Source: Acetobacter pasteurianus subsp. pasteurianus LMG 1262 = NBRC 106471
GTDB lineage: Bacteria > Pseudomonadota > Alphaproteobacteria > Acetobacterales > Acetobacteraceae
Direction of reading: 5' to 3'
Assembly (NCBI RefSeq): GCF_000285275.1
Contig: NZ_CADO01000026.1
Span: 1 to 64,000 of the forward strand
DNA length: 64,000 bases
The translations under genes and the position numbers were made by a program. Under the pieces are notes generated by a model that saw only the letters and a program-made list of their open reading frames with translations, was not told the DNA's origin and made no database searches. Shown here piece after piece: positions 25,727 to 34,700 of the stretch (position 1 is its first letter; the number at the start of each line of letters is the position of its first letter).

Positions 25727-27592
25727 TTAGAACGTAAGTTCCAAGTTGCTCTGCACGAACGCGCCGGAGGATGCGCCCGCGTTGATCATGGTTTTGGAGG
25801 CAAAAATATATTCGCCATCAATGCTTAGCGTAATGTGGCGCGTGGCACGCCACGTAAAGCTGGCCTGCGGCATGGTGGCTGTATAGGCCCCATGTGGGCG
25901 CAGGTTATAAAAAGCCGTGCCGCTGGCATAAATGGCATCCTGTTTGCTGTTGCGCCACACCACGGGCACCTTCATCAGCAAGGTGGTGTTGGGGGTGGGG
26001 GAAACCGTGGCAATAGGCCCTACATCTATGATGTTGGATTGCCCGATATAGGTGCTGATATCCAGGTAGTAGGCGCTGGGCACGTAAGGTGAAAGAAAGC
26101 TGCCCCAACTGCTGGTCTGGCTTTTGTTCATGTTGCCACCAGAGACATCATCCACCTGAATGCCCACAGCCGGATGCCCCGCCCATTTGGCAAAGCGCCA
26201 TGAGAGTGTGGCGTTGACGGAATAGGCAGAAACAGGCCGCGTAGGGCCGCTTTTGGCAGCGCGGAATTCTCCGCCCTGCCACATGCCGCCAACAGAAAAT
26301 TCAACAGGCCCGGCGTTACCCCATACGCGCATGCCCGGCGTATCACGGTGGGTAGAACCCGCAATGCTGCCGCCTGCTGCGGTGGGCAGGGCGCTGCTGG
26401 CCAGAATGATGCCGTAGTAAAAGCTATCTACAAACACCTGGCTGCTTTTGCCCAGAAACGAGAACTTGGGCAGCGCGTAAGATGTGTAGGCCCCAAACAG
26501 GCGAGACCTCCAGCCCACGGTATCATGGAAGGCAATAGGCGGGCTGTTATCTGTGAGGGTCAGGTAAAAGCCATCTACCCGAAAGTTCTTCCAGAAGGCA
26601 TAGCCGCGCAGGCCGTTCCATGAATACGGCAAAGTGGGATACACGCTTCCTGCCGTAAAATAGGGGGGTGCATCCAAAAAGGTCATGCGCCCGGCCATGC
26701 CGCCTACGGTGGCGCCCAGCACCTTGCCGCGTACTTCTACAAATGCCTGCTGGGCATCCAGTTTGCTGCGCCAGCGGCCCCCGGCATAGCCATAGTAGTT
26801 TACACCTGCGGCCTGCCCGCTCATCAGCTCCCCATACAGGCGGACGTGTTCGCCCAAGTGCAGGTCTGCGCCCAGATTCCAGCGGAAATTGTTGCGGTAG
26901 GCCGGGTCTTTTTTGGTGGTGCCAAACCCTGCGCGCTGATCGTAAAAGTTGTGCTGGCGGAAGTTGCCGCTGAAGGACAGGTAAATATCGCCTTCCTGAT
27001 TGAAGGGAATGTATTTGAGCGCATCCATGGCATCCAGACGGTTGCGCTTATCCCGCAGGCTGGACCAATCCTCCGCCCAGCGTGAAACAGCATAATACCC
27101 CACGGTGCCAAACCCTGCGGCGGCTCCGGTATTGGCGTTAAATACGCCCCACGGGCCTTGATGCAGCAGGGCCGTAGGCAGGGGGGCGAGTTCCAGAGAC
27201 TGCGGCTGACCATACGCTTCTGGTCGGCTGGTGAGCGGGGGCAGCAGGCGCTCATTATCCCAAAACCCCGGTTTGGCTGCGGGCGCGGCAGAGGATGTCA
27301 CTTCTGCCGGGGCTTCCTTGGCGGGTACAACGGTTGTTGCAGGAACCCTGCGCACAGGAACAGATGTGTGCGGATAATGCAGATGTGCAGCATTAGGTGC
27401 TGTTTCCGCCGCGTGTGCAGATGGGGCAAGCCACACGGCACACCCGGCTGCAGAAGCTGCAAGCAGAATGTGCAGGCCAAAGGCGGGCCAATAAACAGGG
27501 GTGCGGGCAGGCAAGGCAGGAGGAGAAAAAGCCGGACAGTAAACGGCGGCAATGGCCTGTCCGGGACGAGAAAATCCGGGGTATGCGGTCAT
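25727..27592 (-). CDS. Outer-membrane beta-barrel porin, alginate-export-domain type
   Basis: A 621-residue outer-membrane protein. The N-terminal 60 residues hold a hydrophobic stretch, LHILLAASAAGCAVWLA, followed by PSAHAAE, an export signal with a long n-region. A Pro/Ala-rich linker to about 115 precedes a beta-barrel of alternating polar and aromatic strands (for example NNFRWNLGADLHLGEHVRLY) that ends in Phe (NLELTF), the usual signal for outer-membrane assembly. The barrel resembles the Alginate_exp family of AlgE-like porins, which also includes general porins. The start is weakly supported; a later ATG or GTG nearer the hydrophobic core is possible. An AT-rich palindrome lies 36 bases upstream. 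Confidence 0.8.
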   Translation of the reverse strand: MTAYPGFSRPGQAIAAVYCPAFSPPALPARTPVYWPAFGLHILLAASAAGCAVWLAPSAHAAETAPNAAHLHYPHTSVPVRRVPATTVVPAKEAPAEVTSSAAPAAKPGFWDNERLLPPLTSRPEAYGQPQSLELAPLPTALLHQGPWGVFNANTGAAAGFGTVGYYAVSRWAEDWSSLRDKRNRLDAMDALKYIPFNQEGDIYLSFSGNFRQHNFYDQRAGFGTTKKDPAYRNNFRWNLGADLHLGEHVRLYGELMSGQAAGVNYYGYAGGRWRSKLDAQQAFVEVRGKVLGATVGGMAGRMTFLDAPPYFTAGSVYPTLPYSWNGLRGYAFWKNFRVDGFYLTLTDNSPPIAFHDTVGWRSRLFGAYTSYALPKFSFLGKSSQVFVDSFYYGIILASSALPTAAGGSIAGSTHRDTPGMRVWGNAGPVEFSVGGMWQGGEFRAAKSGPTRPVSAYSVNATLSWRFAKWAGHPAVGIQVDDVSGGNMNKSQTSSWGSFLSPYVPSAYYLDISTYIGQSNIIDVGPIATVSPTPNTTLLMKVPVVWRNSKQDAIYASGTAFYNLRPHGAYTATMPQASFTWRATRHITLSIDGEYIFASKTMINAGASSGAFVQSNLELTF

Positions 27593-27627
27593 GGGCCGGG
27601 ATTCGCTTCTTGTTATTTTTTTTTGAG

Positions 27628-27650
27628 AGATATTCTAATAATGAATATCT
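27628..27650. promoter_or_regulatory. AT-rich palindrome upstream of the porin gene
   Basis: AGATATTC (27628-27635) and GAATATCT (27643-27650) form a perfect 8-bp inverted repeat with spacer TAATAAT, 36 bases upstream of the porin start, beside a T/A-rich tract. Position and symmetry suggest an operator; the regulator is unknown. Confidence 0.35.
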
Positions 27651-27839
27651 AATATTTGGATGTTACCACTTCACGCGCTCAGATCATATCTAAATTGCGT
27701 GTGGTGCATTTCTTCTCTGTGCAGCGTTTTGGGCTGAACAGGCGCGTATAAACCGGCTGAAACTGGCAGTATTTCTTGGTTTTTTGTGCCAGCTTCAGGG
27801 TTTCATAAAAACTGTTTTAAAAAATCAACAAAAAAGTGT

Positions 27840-28340
27840 TCAGCCATCCAGCCTGTTCAGGCACCGCTGCGCGCGGTCAGACAGATGAACATCATGCACA
27901 TGGGCCACAGCTTGGCGGGCCTGTTGGCGCCATGCGTGGCTCATACCTATGGGGGAGCACACAGCCTGCACATCGGCCTGCACGGGGCCACCGTGTTTGG
28001 TGGCGGCCAGCACAATAGCCGGGTGCTTGGGCAGGGCGGCCTGCATGGTTTTATAAAGCGTGCGCGTTGTGCGCGAATCTGCTGCGGGCAAAAGTGCAGG
28101 CACAAGCCGCGCGGCATCGGGCTGGCCAGAGGCTACGGCGTGCTGCACATCCGCCCACCCTTTCTGGCGAGAGAGGGCTTGCGCCGTCTGGGCTGCGCCA
28201 TCATGTTCCACCATGTTCAGAATATGGGTGGTGCGTTCTGGCTGCCGTTCTGGCAGCGGAGCATGTTGCAGGGCAAAAAGGCACATCCCCACCGGCACGC
28301 AGGCAGAAAGCACCGGCACAAGAGCACGCAAGAAACGCAA
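27840..28340 (-). CDS. Hypothetical exported protein
   Basis: A 166-residue protein of unknown function. The start is a TTG at 28340, chosen because AGGAGG lies eight bases upstream; this gives the N-terminus MRFLRALVPVLSACVPVGMC, a basic-hydrophobic export signal. The longest frame begins much further upstream and lacks such a site. The mature part is Ala/Gln/His-rich and helical (GAAQTAQALSRQKGWADVQ) and holds three Cys, one in AVCSPIG and one in AQRCLNRLDG near the C-terminus. It lies about 250 bases upstream of the porin gene on the same strand and diverges from the DUF3126 gene. Confidence 0.6.
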   Translation of the reverse strand: MRFLRALVPVLSACVPVGMCLFALQHAPLPERQPERTTHILNMVEHDGAAQTAQALSRQKGWADVQHAVASGQPDAARLVPALLPAADSRTTRTLYKTMQAALPKHPAIVLAATKHGGPVQADVQAVCSPIGMSHAWRQQARQAVAHVHDVHLSDRAQRCLNRLDG

Positions 28341-28571
28341 TGGCAGATCCTCCTCTAACCTGTGGGTTACATGCACTGCAGAAAGTGGCGCTGGCAGGGC
28401 AATGCTGCGGAAAGGTTGCGGCAGCGTGGGTGGTTGTCCTATAGCGGGGCCACAGATCGGAAAGGCGGCCGCGCCAGTGCCCGGTCGCTCCACCATTTTG
28501 GGCGGGGTGGCCCATGCCTGCGCGGCTTGTCTTATTTTGGCGCAAAGTTATGCCAGCAGGAAAAGAATGAC

Positions 28572-28802
28572 ATGAGCGGTTCCATATCTCCTTCAGAAAT
28601 CTCCCGGCTCCAGACAGCTCTGCGCAGGCTGCTGGGTTCCGAAAAGCTGACCATCAACCCCGCACCTCGTGCAGGTATGTCTGTTGAACTGGCAGCAGAT
28701 GGTGAAGTGATCGGCACCATCCATCGTGATGATGAAGATGGTGATGTGTCCTACGCCGTAAACATTGTGGTGCTGGAGGAAGACCTGCCCGCCGCCAAAT
28801 AA
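28572..28802 (+). CDS. DUF3126 family protein
   Basis: A 76-residue acidic cytoplasmic protein starting MSGSISPSEISRLQTAL. The conserved core LLGSEKLTINPAPRAGMSVE and the ending YAVNIVVLEEDLPAAK match the DUF3126 family found in alphaproteobacteria, usually as a single small protein of this length. Function is unknown. AGGAAAAG lies ten bases before the ATG. A terminator follows. Confidence 0.82.
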   Translation: MSGSISPSEISRLQTALRRLLGSEKLTINPAPRAGMSVELAADGEVIGTIHRDDEDGDVSYAVNIVVLEEDLPAAK

Positions 28803-28821
28803 ATCTGGCGCACAGGGTTGC

Positions 28822-28897
28822 AAGGCCACTTCATGCGTAGGCTGGCAATTATGTTGCCGCCTGCGGGTGGGTGGCCTTTTTTATAAGGGCCACCCAC
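28822..28897 (+). terminator. Terminator between DUF3126 and DUF2939 genes
   Basis: AAGGCCAC (28822-28829) can pair with GTGGCCTT (28871-28878), followed by Ts to 28882. Alternatively GTGGGTGGCC (28867-28876) pairs with GGCCACCCAC (28888-28897) around a T-rich loop. The two folds are mutually exclusive. The region separates convergent genes. Confidence 0.6.
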
Positions 28898-28925
28898 ATG
28901 CGCTAGGGAGAAGGCGGGTTAGAGT

Positions 28926-29537
28926 TCAGGCGTTGGACGGCGCCGCAGAAGCCTGAAGCACTGGAGCCCGCGCAGTGGGGAATTCCACATTGGTAATTTT
29001 CCAGCGCCAGCCCTGTATCCGCATTTCAATGCGCAGGGGCGTTTCGCGCTCATGCCCCGGCAGGGGTACTTCCGCTACAAACTGATCAAGCCGTGCAAAC
29101 CTTACGGAAGCATGGGCCGCCAGAGAGGCGAAGGAAATATTGGGCTGGCTGACCGGCACCGCCGCCGGAATGGCCTGATCGACCAGCATGCCCAGATTGT
29201 TTTGCGTGACCGTGGTATCCACCGCATTGGAAACAGCCGTGGCGGCAAAGGATTCACCAAACTCGGGCAGATCGTCCGAGGCAGGTATAAGGTGCAGGCC
29301 ATTAAGCGTCTGGTGCTTGATGGAGGCATCCAGCGCCCCCCAGTTGATGACCTGGCCAAGGGCCGTCATATCGTGGGAGTGCAGGGCGGAACCCACACTC
29401 CACAGCGTTACAAAAGGGGAAGCCAGATACACACCCAGCGCTGCTGCGGCTGAGGCAACACATATCCCCCGCGCGGTCTGGCGCGGGGTCAGACTGGCTG
29501 CTCGGGCAGGCTGCCCAAACTGAGGAAGGGATATCAT
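28926..29537 (-). CDS. DUF2939 domain protein
   Basis: A 203-residue membrane-anchored protein. Residues 22-50 form one hydrophobic segment, with the family motif YLASPFVTLWSVGSALHSHD (pattern YxSP...L..a...D) and the following VINWGALDASIKHQ. The remainder is probably periplasmic. The DUF2939 family is common in proteobacteria with unknown function. GAGG precedes the ATG at 29537 by nine bases. It is divergent from the ThiF/MoeB-type gene, with about 190 bases of shared upstream region. Confidence 0.8.
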   Translation of the reverse strand: MISLPQFGQPARAASLTPRQTARGICVASAAAALGVYLASPFVTLWSVGSALHSHDMTALGQVINWGALDASIKHQTLNGLHLIPASDDLPEFGESFAATAVSNAVDTTVTQNNLGMLVDQAIPAAVPVSQPNISFASLAAHASVRFARLDQFVAEVPLPGHERETPLRIEMRIQGWRWKITNVEFPTARAPVLQASAAPSNA

Positions 29538-29730
29538 GTTTGCATTCCTCTTATGTTGATTTTGCAGGTTACTATAACAGAAGCATACCTCTGATGCACA
29601 CTAACATGTCATGTTTTGGGTGTTATTACAAAAACGTGATTTCTGCCACAACACGAAGCATGATGGCTGTTTAACGCCATTCTGACCGATCGGTTCACTG
29701 CCTTTTTTACTTTTTTCAGGACGCCCCACC

Positions 29731-30543
29731 ATGATTTCGCAGTTTTCTGAAGACGAGATCCAGCGCTATTCCCGCCACATTCTTTTGCCCGAGGTTGGCG
29801 GAATCGGGCAGATGGCGCTGAAAGGGGCTTCCGTGCTGATTATTGGTGCGGGGGGCTTGGGTTCCCCCACGGCACTGTATCTGGCCGCAGCCGGTGTGGG
29901 GCGCATCGGGCTGGTGGATGATGATGTGGTGGAGCTTTCCAACCTTCAGCGCCAAATCCTGCACGCCACGGCCGATGTGGGGCGCAGGAAGATAGATTCC
30001 GCCCGTGCTACGCTGGAAGCCCTCAACCCCGGTATTGTCGTGGAAACACACCCCCAGCGGCTGGATGCCGCATCCGCAGAAGGGCTGATAAGCCAGTACG
30101 ATCTGGTGTGTGATGGGTGCGATAACTTTGCCACCCGCTATGTGGTGAACGCCGCCTGCGTAAAAACCCGCAAGGTGCTGGTTTCCGCCGCCGTGCAGCG
30201 GTTTGAGGGCCAACTTTCCACCTTTCGCCCGTGGCGCGGTGGGCCGTGTTACCACTGCCTTTACCCCCAAACCGATGGTGAAGCCTCTGGCCTAAGCTGT
30301 GGTGAGGCTGGAGTGTTTGGTGCCGTAACGGGTGTGATGGGCACCTTGCAGGCCACCGAGGCCCTGAAGGAGCTTTTGAATATAGGAGAAAGCATGGCGG
30401 GGCGTTTGCTGATGTGGGATGCCCTGCGCACGCGCTTTACCACCATTATGTTGGAGGCAGACCCTAACTGCCCCGTATGCGGCGGCATGGGGGCGGAACA
30501 CGCTCACACACCCCAACAACAGGCTGCACCTTCCGCCGGGTAA
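29731..30543 (+). CDS. moeB: HesA/MoeB/ThiF-family adenylyltransferase
   Basis: A 270-residue E1-like enzyme that adenylates the C-terminal glycine of a small sulfur-carrier protein (MoaD or ThiS). The ATP-binding motif GAGGLG is at 39-44, VDDDVVELSNLQRQ contacts nucleotide, and the structural zinc cysteines are in CYHC (173-176) and CPVC (247-250). The crossover region holds Cys190 in SCGEAGVFGAVTG. It lacks a rhodanese domain. No moaD or thiS gene is nearby, so MoeB and ThiF roles cannot be separated; MoeB is used as the best match by length and motif order. CAGGA precedes the start. Confidence 0.85.
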   Translation: MISQFSEDEIQRYSRHILLPEVGGIGQMALKGASVLIIGAGGLGSPTALYLAAAGVGRIGLVDDDVVELSNLQRQILHATADVGRRKIDSARATLEALNPGIVVETHPQRLDAASAEGLISQYDLVCDGCDNFATRYVVNAACVKTRKVLVSAAVQRFEGQLSTFRPWRGGPCYHCLYPQTDGEASGLSCGEAGVFGAVTGVMGTLQATEALKELLNIGESMAGRLLMWDALRTRFTTIMLEADPNCPVCGGMGAEHAHTPQQQAAPSAG

Positions 30544-30820
30544 GCCGCCACAAACACGTATGCGCTGCGACTCCTGTTGCAGTTACGCATGCAGCACCTT
30601 CAAGCAGCGGAGAATACGGGCCTTTCCCCCAAAGGCTATGCAGGCGGGATGTGTTGGGCATAGGCTGCGTGTGCGGGGCATGTCTGGCGGGAACGCAAGG
30701 TTTGGCTTAGATTTGCCGCGGCTTTGGCAGGGCAGGGCGTGCACCCTTATCTGTCTCCACGCGCGGGATAAGGTGTGATGCCTCTTGCCCCGGCGCGTCT
30801 CTCTTGGCAGGGATGCAGGC

Positions 30821-31837
30821 ATGATGTTCACACGCTCTTCCATTTTCCGGCTTCACCTGCTTGCCTGTGCGGCAGGCTGTGCCGTGGCTTTTGCCAGTGT
30901 TCCCACGGTTTCTGCCAATGCGGCAGAGCAGAAAAAAACCTCGGCGCACAGCCACCATGCGCATCATGCCGGGGCCACGCATGAAGGTGCTTCTGCCAAG
31001 GTGGGCAAAAAGGCTTCCGCCAAGTCGGACACGGCAAAGTCAGACAGTGCAGAGGCCAAGGCCGAGCATGCCAAAAAGAGCAAGCATCATAAAAAGCACC
31101 ATGCTGCAGGGCATGAGGCCACGCACACCGCAGCCGCCAAGCATCACCCCGTAGCCACGGCTGCCGCTGGGGCCGCAGCGGGGGCAGGTGCAGTTGCCGC
31201 GGGCACTGCCGCAGCAGATGCCGCAAATCCGGCCACACCTCCGGCAGATGCCGCGCCAGAACCGCCAAAGGGCACCGTAACGGGCCTGCCGCTGCCACGT
31301 TATGCGGCATTGCGGGCGGATGAAGTGAACATGCGTGCCGGGCCGGGGCAGCGTTTCCCCATTATCTGGGTGTATCATCGCCGCGGTATGCCGGTGCGGA
31401 TCGAGCGTGAATTTGATGTGTGGCGTCTGGTAGAAGACCCCACGGGCCAGAAGGGCTGGATGCAGCAGGCCACCCTTGCGGGCGGGCGGGATTTTCTGGT
31501 GCCGGGTGAACCACCGGGGGATGATGCCCCCATAGCGCCCAAGCTGGACAAGAATGGTGAGAAAATTCCCGCATCCGGCCACATGGATACGCGCGTTGTA
31601 GAAACAGTGCCCACGCTGGATGATGCCAAAAGCATTGCAGGTGCCGTTATGCTCCGCGCAAGTGCCAGTGATGATGCCCCTGTTGTAGCGGTGCTGAAAC
31701 CGGGTGCTGTAGGCTCTGTTAAGGAATGTGCGGCAGGCTCTGCCTGGTGCAGGGTTTCCGTTAAACAGTATAATGGCTGGGTGCCACGCAAGGCGATCTG
31801 GGGTGTGGATGCTGATGAGGCCGTCAACCCCTCCTGA
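30821..31837 (+). CDS. Exported protein with His/Lys/Ala-rich region and two SH3-like domains
   Basis: A 338-residue protein. The N-terminus is a signal peptide ending near SANAAEQ. Residues 36-135 are low-complexity and rich in His, Lys and Ala (for example KKSKHHKKHHAAGHEATH), followed by an Ala-rich stretch. Two bacterial SH3 domains follow: about 155-220 (RADEVNMRAGPGQRFPIIW) and about 265-335 (AVMLRASASDDAPVVAVLK). SH3_4-type proteins sit in the periplasm and may bind cell-wall peptides. The start is ATG 30821 with AGGG eight bases upstream; ATG 30824 is also possible. It precedes pyk by 32 bases on the same strand. Confidence 0.82.
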   Translation: MMFTRSSIFRLHLLACAAGCAVAFASVPTVSANAAEQKKTSAHSHHAHHAGATHEGASAKVGKKASAKSDTAKSDSAEAKAEHAKKSKHHKKHHAAGHEATHTAAAKHHPVATAAAGAAAGAGAVAAGTAAADAANPATPPADAAPEPPKGTVTGLPLPRYAALRADEVNMRAGPGQRFPIIWVYHRRGMPVRIEREFDVWRLVEDPTGQKGWMQQATLAGGRDFLVPGEPPGDDAPIAPKLDKNGEKIPASGHMDTRVVETVPTLDDAKSIAGAVMLRASASDDAPVVAVLKPGAVGSVKECAAGSAWCRVSVKQYNGWVPRKAIWGVDADEAVNPS

Positions 31838-31869
31838 AAGACCCCAGCGGACTAGAAGGAGAAACAGAT

Positions 31870-33330
31870 ATGGCTGAATCCACACAACAGGGTTCGGGCG
31901 CAGAACAGGCGCAAACCTGCCGTACTAAAATTGTGGCCACACTCGGTCCGGCTTCTTCAGATTATGCAACCATCCGCGATCTGGCCTTGGCCGGGGCGGA
32001 TGTGTTCCGCTTCAATTTCTCCCACGGCACGCATGAAGATCACGCCGCCCGCCACGCCATTGTGCGGCGGTTGGAAGAAGAACTGGGCACACCCATTGGC
32101 ATTCTGGCCGATATGCAGGGGCCAAAGCTGCGCGTGGGCCGCTTTGCCGCAGGCCGCATTATCTTGCAGCCGGGTGCCACCTTTCGGTTTGATCTGTCTG
32201 ACGTGCCGGGGGATGAGCACCGCGTAAACCTGCCGCACCCGGAAATTATCAGTGCCGTGCGCCCCGGCAGCCGCCTGCTGATGGATGATGGCAAGCTGGC
32301 CGTTGTGGTGGAAAAAGTAGGGCCAGACTGGATAGAAACGCGGGTGGATGTAGGTGGCCCGCTTTCTGACCATAAAGGCGTGAACGTGCCGGATGTGGCG
32401 CTGCCCATTCCCGCCCTGACAGAAAAAGACCGCAAGGATCTGGCCTTTGCGCTGGATCTGGGGGTGGATTACGTGGCCCTTTCCTTTGTGCAGCGGGCCG
32501 AGGATGTGGCACAGGCCCGTGCGCTGGTGGGTGAACGCGCCGCCGTGCTGACCAAGCTGGAAAAACCGCAGGCGGTTGAAAATCTGGACGCCATTCTGGA
32601 ACTGTCTGATGCTGTTATGGTGGCGCGTGGAGATTTGGGCGTTGAACTGCCGCCCGAAACCGTGCCGCTGGTGCAAAAACGCATTATTCGCGCTGCCCGC
32701 AGGCTGGGCAAACCCGTTGTGGTGGCCACCCAGATGCTGGAAAGCATGATTTCTGCTCCAACTCCCACACGGGCCGAGGCATCGGATGTGGCAACCGCCG
32801 TGTTTGATGGTGCAGATGCCGTAATGCTTTCTGCCGAATCCGCAGCAGGCAAATATCCGCGTGAGGCTGTGCGGATTATGAACCGCATTTTGTGGCGGGT
32901 GGAAGAAGATGCCGGCTGGCAGGCCCATATGGCCGCAGCCCGTCTGGCCCCGGAAGATTACGTGGCCGATGCCATTGCCAGCGCCGTGCAGCAGGTGGCG
33001 GATACGCTCAAGGCTCCGGCCATTGTGGCTTATACGCACCGCGGCCCCACGGCGCTGCGCATTGCGCGTGAACGGCCCACATGCCCCATTCTGGGCATTA
33101 CACCCACACATACATCTGCCCGGCGCATGGCGCTGGTATGGGGTGTGCGGGCATTTGTAAGCGCGCCGCACAAACCCACAACCACGGTGGAAGATGTGGT
33201 GGAGGCCGCGCTGGATGTGGTGAACCGGGCAGGCATAGGGGCAGAAGGTGATTCTGTGGTGATAGCCGCCGGTGTGCCCTTTGGCGTAAGTGGTTCCACC
33301 AACCTTTTGCGCGTGGCGCGTATTGGCTGA
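31870..33330 (+). CDS. pyk: Pyruvate kinase
   Basis: A 486-residue glycolytic enzyme converting phosphoenolpyruvate and ADP to pyruvate and ATP. The N-terminus TKIVATLGPAS, the active-site region LTKLEKPQAVENLD, and the metal-binding MVARGDLGVELP are all intact. The length is that of the usual three-domain enzyme. AGAAGGAG lies just before the ATG. The segment TPTRAEASDVATAVFDGAD follows the catalytic lysine region as in the family. Acetobacter has limited Embden-Meyerhof flux, so the enzyme mainly serves PEP/pyruvate balance; that is inference. Confidence 0.97.
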   Translation: MAESTQQGSGAEQAQTCRTKIVATLGPASSDYATIRDLALAGADVFRFNFSHGTHEDHAARHAIVRRLEEELGTPIGILADMQGPKLRVGRFAAGRIILQPGATFRFDLSDVPGDEHRVNLPHPEIISAVRPGSRLLMDDGKLAVVVEKVGPDWIETRVDVGGPLSDHKGVNVPDVALPIPALTEKDRKDLAFALDLGVDYVALSFVQRAEDVAQARALVGERAAVLTKLEKPQAVENLDAILELSDAVMVARGDLGVELPPETVPLVQKRIIRAARRLGKPVVVATQMLESMISAPTPTRAEASDVATAVFDGADAVMLSAESAAGKYPREAVRIMNRILWRVEEDAGWQAHMAAARLAPEDYVADAIASAVQQVADTLKAPAIVAYTHRGPTALRIARERPTCPILGITPTHTSARRMALVWGVRAFVSAPHKPTTTVEDVVEAALDVVNRAGIGAEGDSVVIAAGVPFGVSGSTNLLRVARIG

Positions 33331-33474
33331 AAACCGTGCAGGGCAGAGGGTTTGCAATGGCCCCATGCCCTTGCGCAAAGGGGTTGCCACAGCCAAAGGG
33401 GTGACAGTGCAGGGCCAAGGCAGTATGCACCCGCTCCATATGGCAGAAATTGCCCGGTAAACGCAGGAGGCTCA

Positions 33475-34689
33475 ATGGCACCCCCACGTAGCAGGCTGGC
33501 AAGACGTGCAATGCTGAAAGGCATAACCGCGCTTTCTGCAACCGTGGCAGCCCCGGTGCTGGCCCGTGGGGCGGATGAAGTTCTACCCGATACCGTGCGC
33601 CCGCCCGATGTTACCACCAATCCGCCGCGCCAATGGGGGGTAAACGCCCCACCCGTTTATACGCCAGACCCGGATGTGCTGGTGATAGATCGCTCCTTCC
33701 GCGATCTGCTGTACGGCAACGCCGCCCTGCATCGTGTGTGGGATAAAGGCACATGGCTGGAAGGGCCTGCGTGGTCATCCCAAGGGCGGTATCTGCTGTT
33801 TAGTGATGTAGTGGCAAGTCGGCAGTATCGCTATTTGTGGGAAACGGGGGAGGTGACGGTTTTTCGCCCGGAATCCTACCACGCCAATGGCAACACGTTT
33901 GATTATCAGGGCCGCCAGATTACGTGCGAGCACTTTCTGCGCCGCGTGATCCGGTGGGAGCACGATGGTTCCGCCCATGTGGTGGCCGACAAGTTTGAAG
34001 GCCATTCCCTCAACTCCCCCAATGATGTGATAGCCCACCCGGATGGCAGCATCTGGTTTACCGATCCGGGGTATGGAGACAACGTGGCCGAAGGCCATGC
34101 CGACATGCCGGGCGGTGAGGCCAACCCGGATGGGCATATCCGCTGGAAAATAGGGGAAGAACTTATTGGCACGCTGGGTGGTTCGCGCCGGCAGGCAGAC
34201 CATACCTTCCGTGTAGATGCGGCAGGCCATCTGGATGTGGTGCTCACGCAGGCGCAGTTGCCCAACCCCAACGGGCTGTGCTTCTCGCCCGATTTCTCGC
34301 GGCTTTATGTTATTTCATCCGGCAAGCAGCCGGGCGGGCATGGGCATGATGGAGATCAGGCCGTGCATGTGTTTGATCTGCACAAGGAGGAACTGCCGCT
34401 TTCCAACCCGCGCCTGTTCACCAACATGCGGTTTGAAGGCGTGCAGATGGGGCCGGATGGCATGAAGGCCGATGTGCACGGCAATATCTGGTGCGGTGTC
34501 AGCGGGCCGGTGGGGCTGTGCGGGGTGTTTGTGTTCAACCCCGAAGGGCACCTTATTGGCCGCATTCGCCTGCCGCAGAGTGTTTCCAACCTCACATTTG
34601 GTGGCCCCAAGCGCGATTGGCTATTTATGTGCGCGGGGGATTCACTCTACCGTTTGCAGGTGAACACCCAAGGCGCGGCCCCGGCCTGA
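33475..34689 (+). CDS. Secreted SMP-30/gluconolactonase-type protein
   Basis: A 404-residue protein. The N-terminus has basic residues and a hydrophobic run (RRAMLKGITALSATVAAPVL), an export signal with a twin-Arg-like RR. The SMP-30/gluconolactonase beta-propeller starts about residue 80 with WLEGPAWSSQGRYLLFSDV. Calcium-site residues appear in the E-G-P segment, in SLNSPNDVIAHPDGSIWFTD and in NPNGLCFSPD. It would hydrolyse glucono-delta-lactone in the periplasm, where the PQQ glucose dehydrogenase of the same window makes it. GGAGG precedes ATG 33475; the longer frame is not supported. It follows pyk. Confidence 0.85.
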   Translation: MAPPRSRLARRAMLKGITALSATVAAPVLARGADEVLPDTVRPPDVTTNPPRQWGVNAPPVYTPDPDVLVIDRSFRDLLYGNAALHRVWDKGTWLEGPAWSSQGRYLLFSDVVASRQYRYLWETGEVTVFRPESYHANGNTFDYQGRQITCEHFLRRVIRWEHDGSAHVVADKFEGHSLNSPNDVIAHPDGSIWFTDPGYGDNVAEGHADMPGGEANPDGHIRWKIGEELIGTLGGSRRQADHTFRVDAAGHLDVVLTQAQLPNPNGLCFSPDFSRLYVISSGKQPGGHGHDGDQAVHVFDLHKEELPLSNPRLFTNMRFEGVQMGPDGMKADVHGNIWCGVSGPVGLCGVFVFNPEGHLIGRIRLPQSVSNLTFGGPKRDWLFMCAGDSLYRLQVNTQGAAPA

Positions 34690-34700
34690 GAAGGCAGCGT

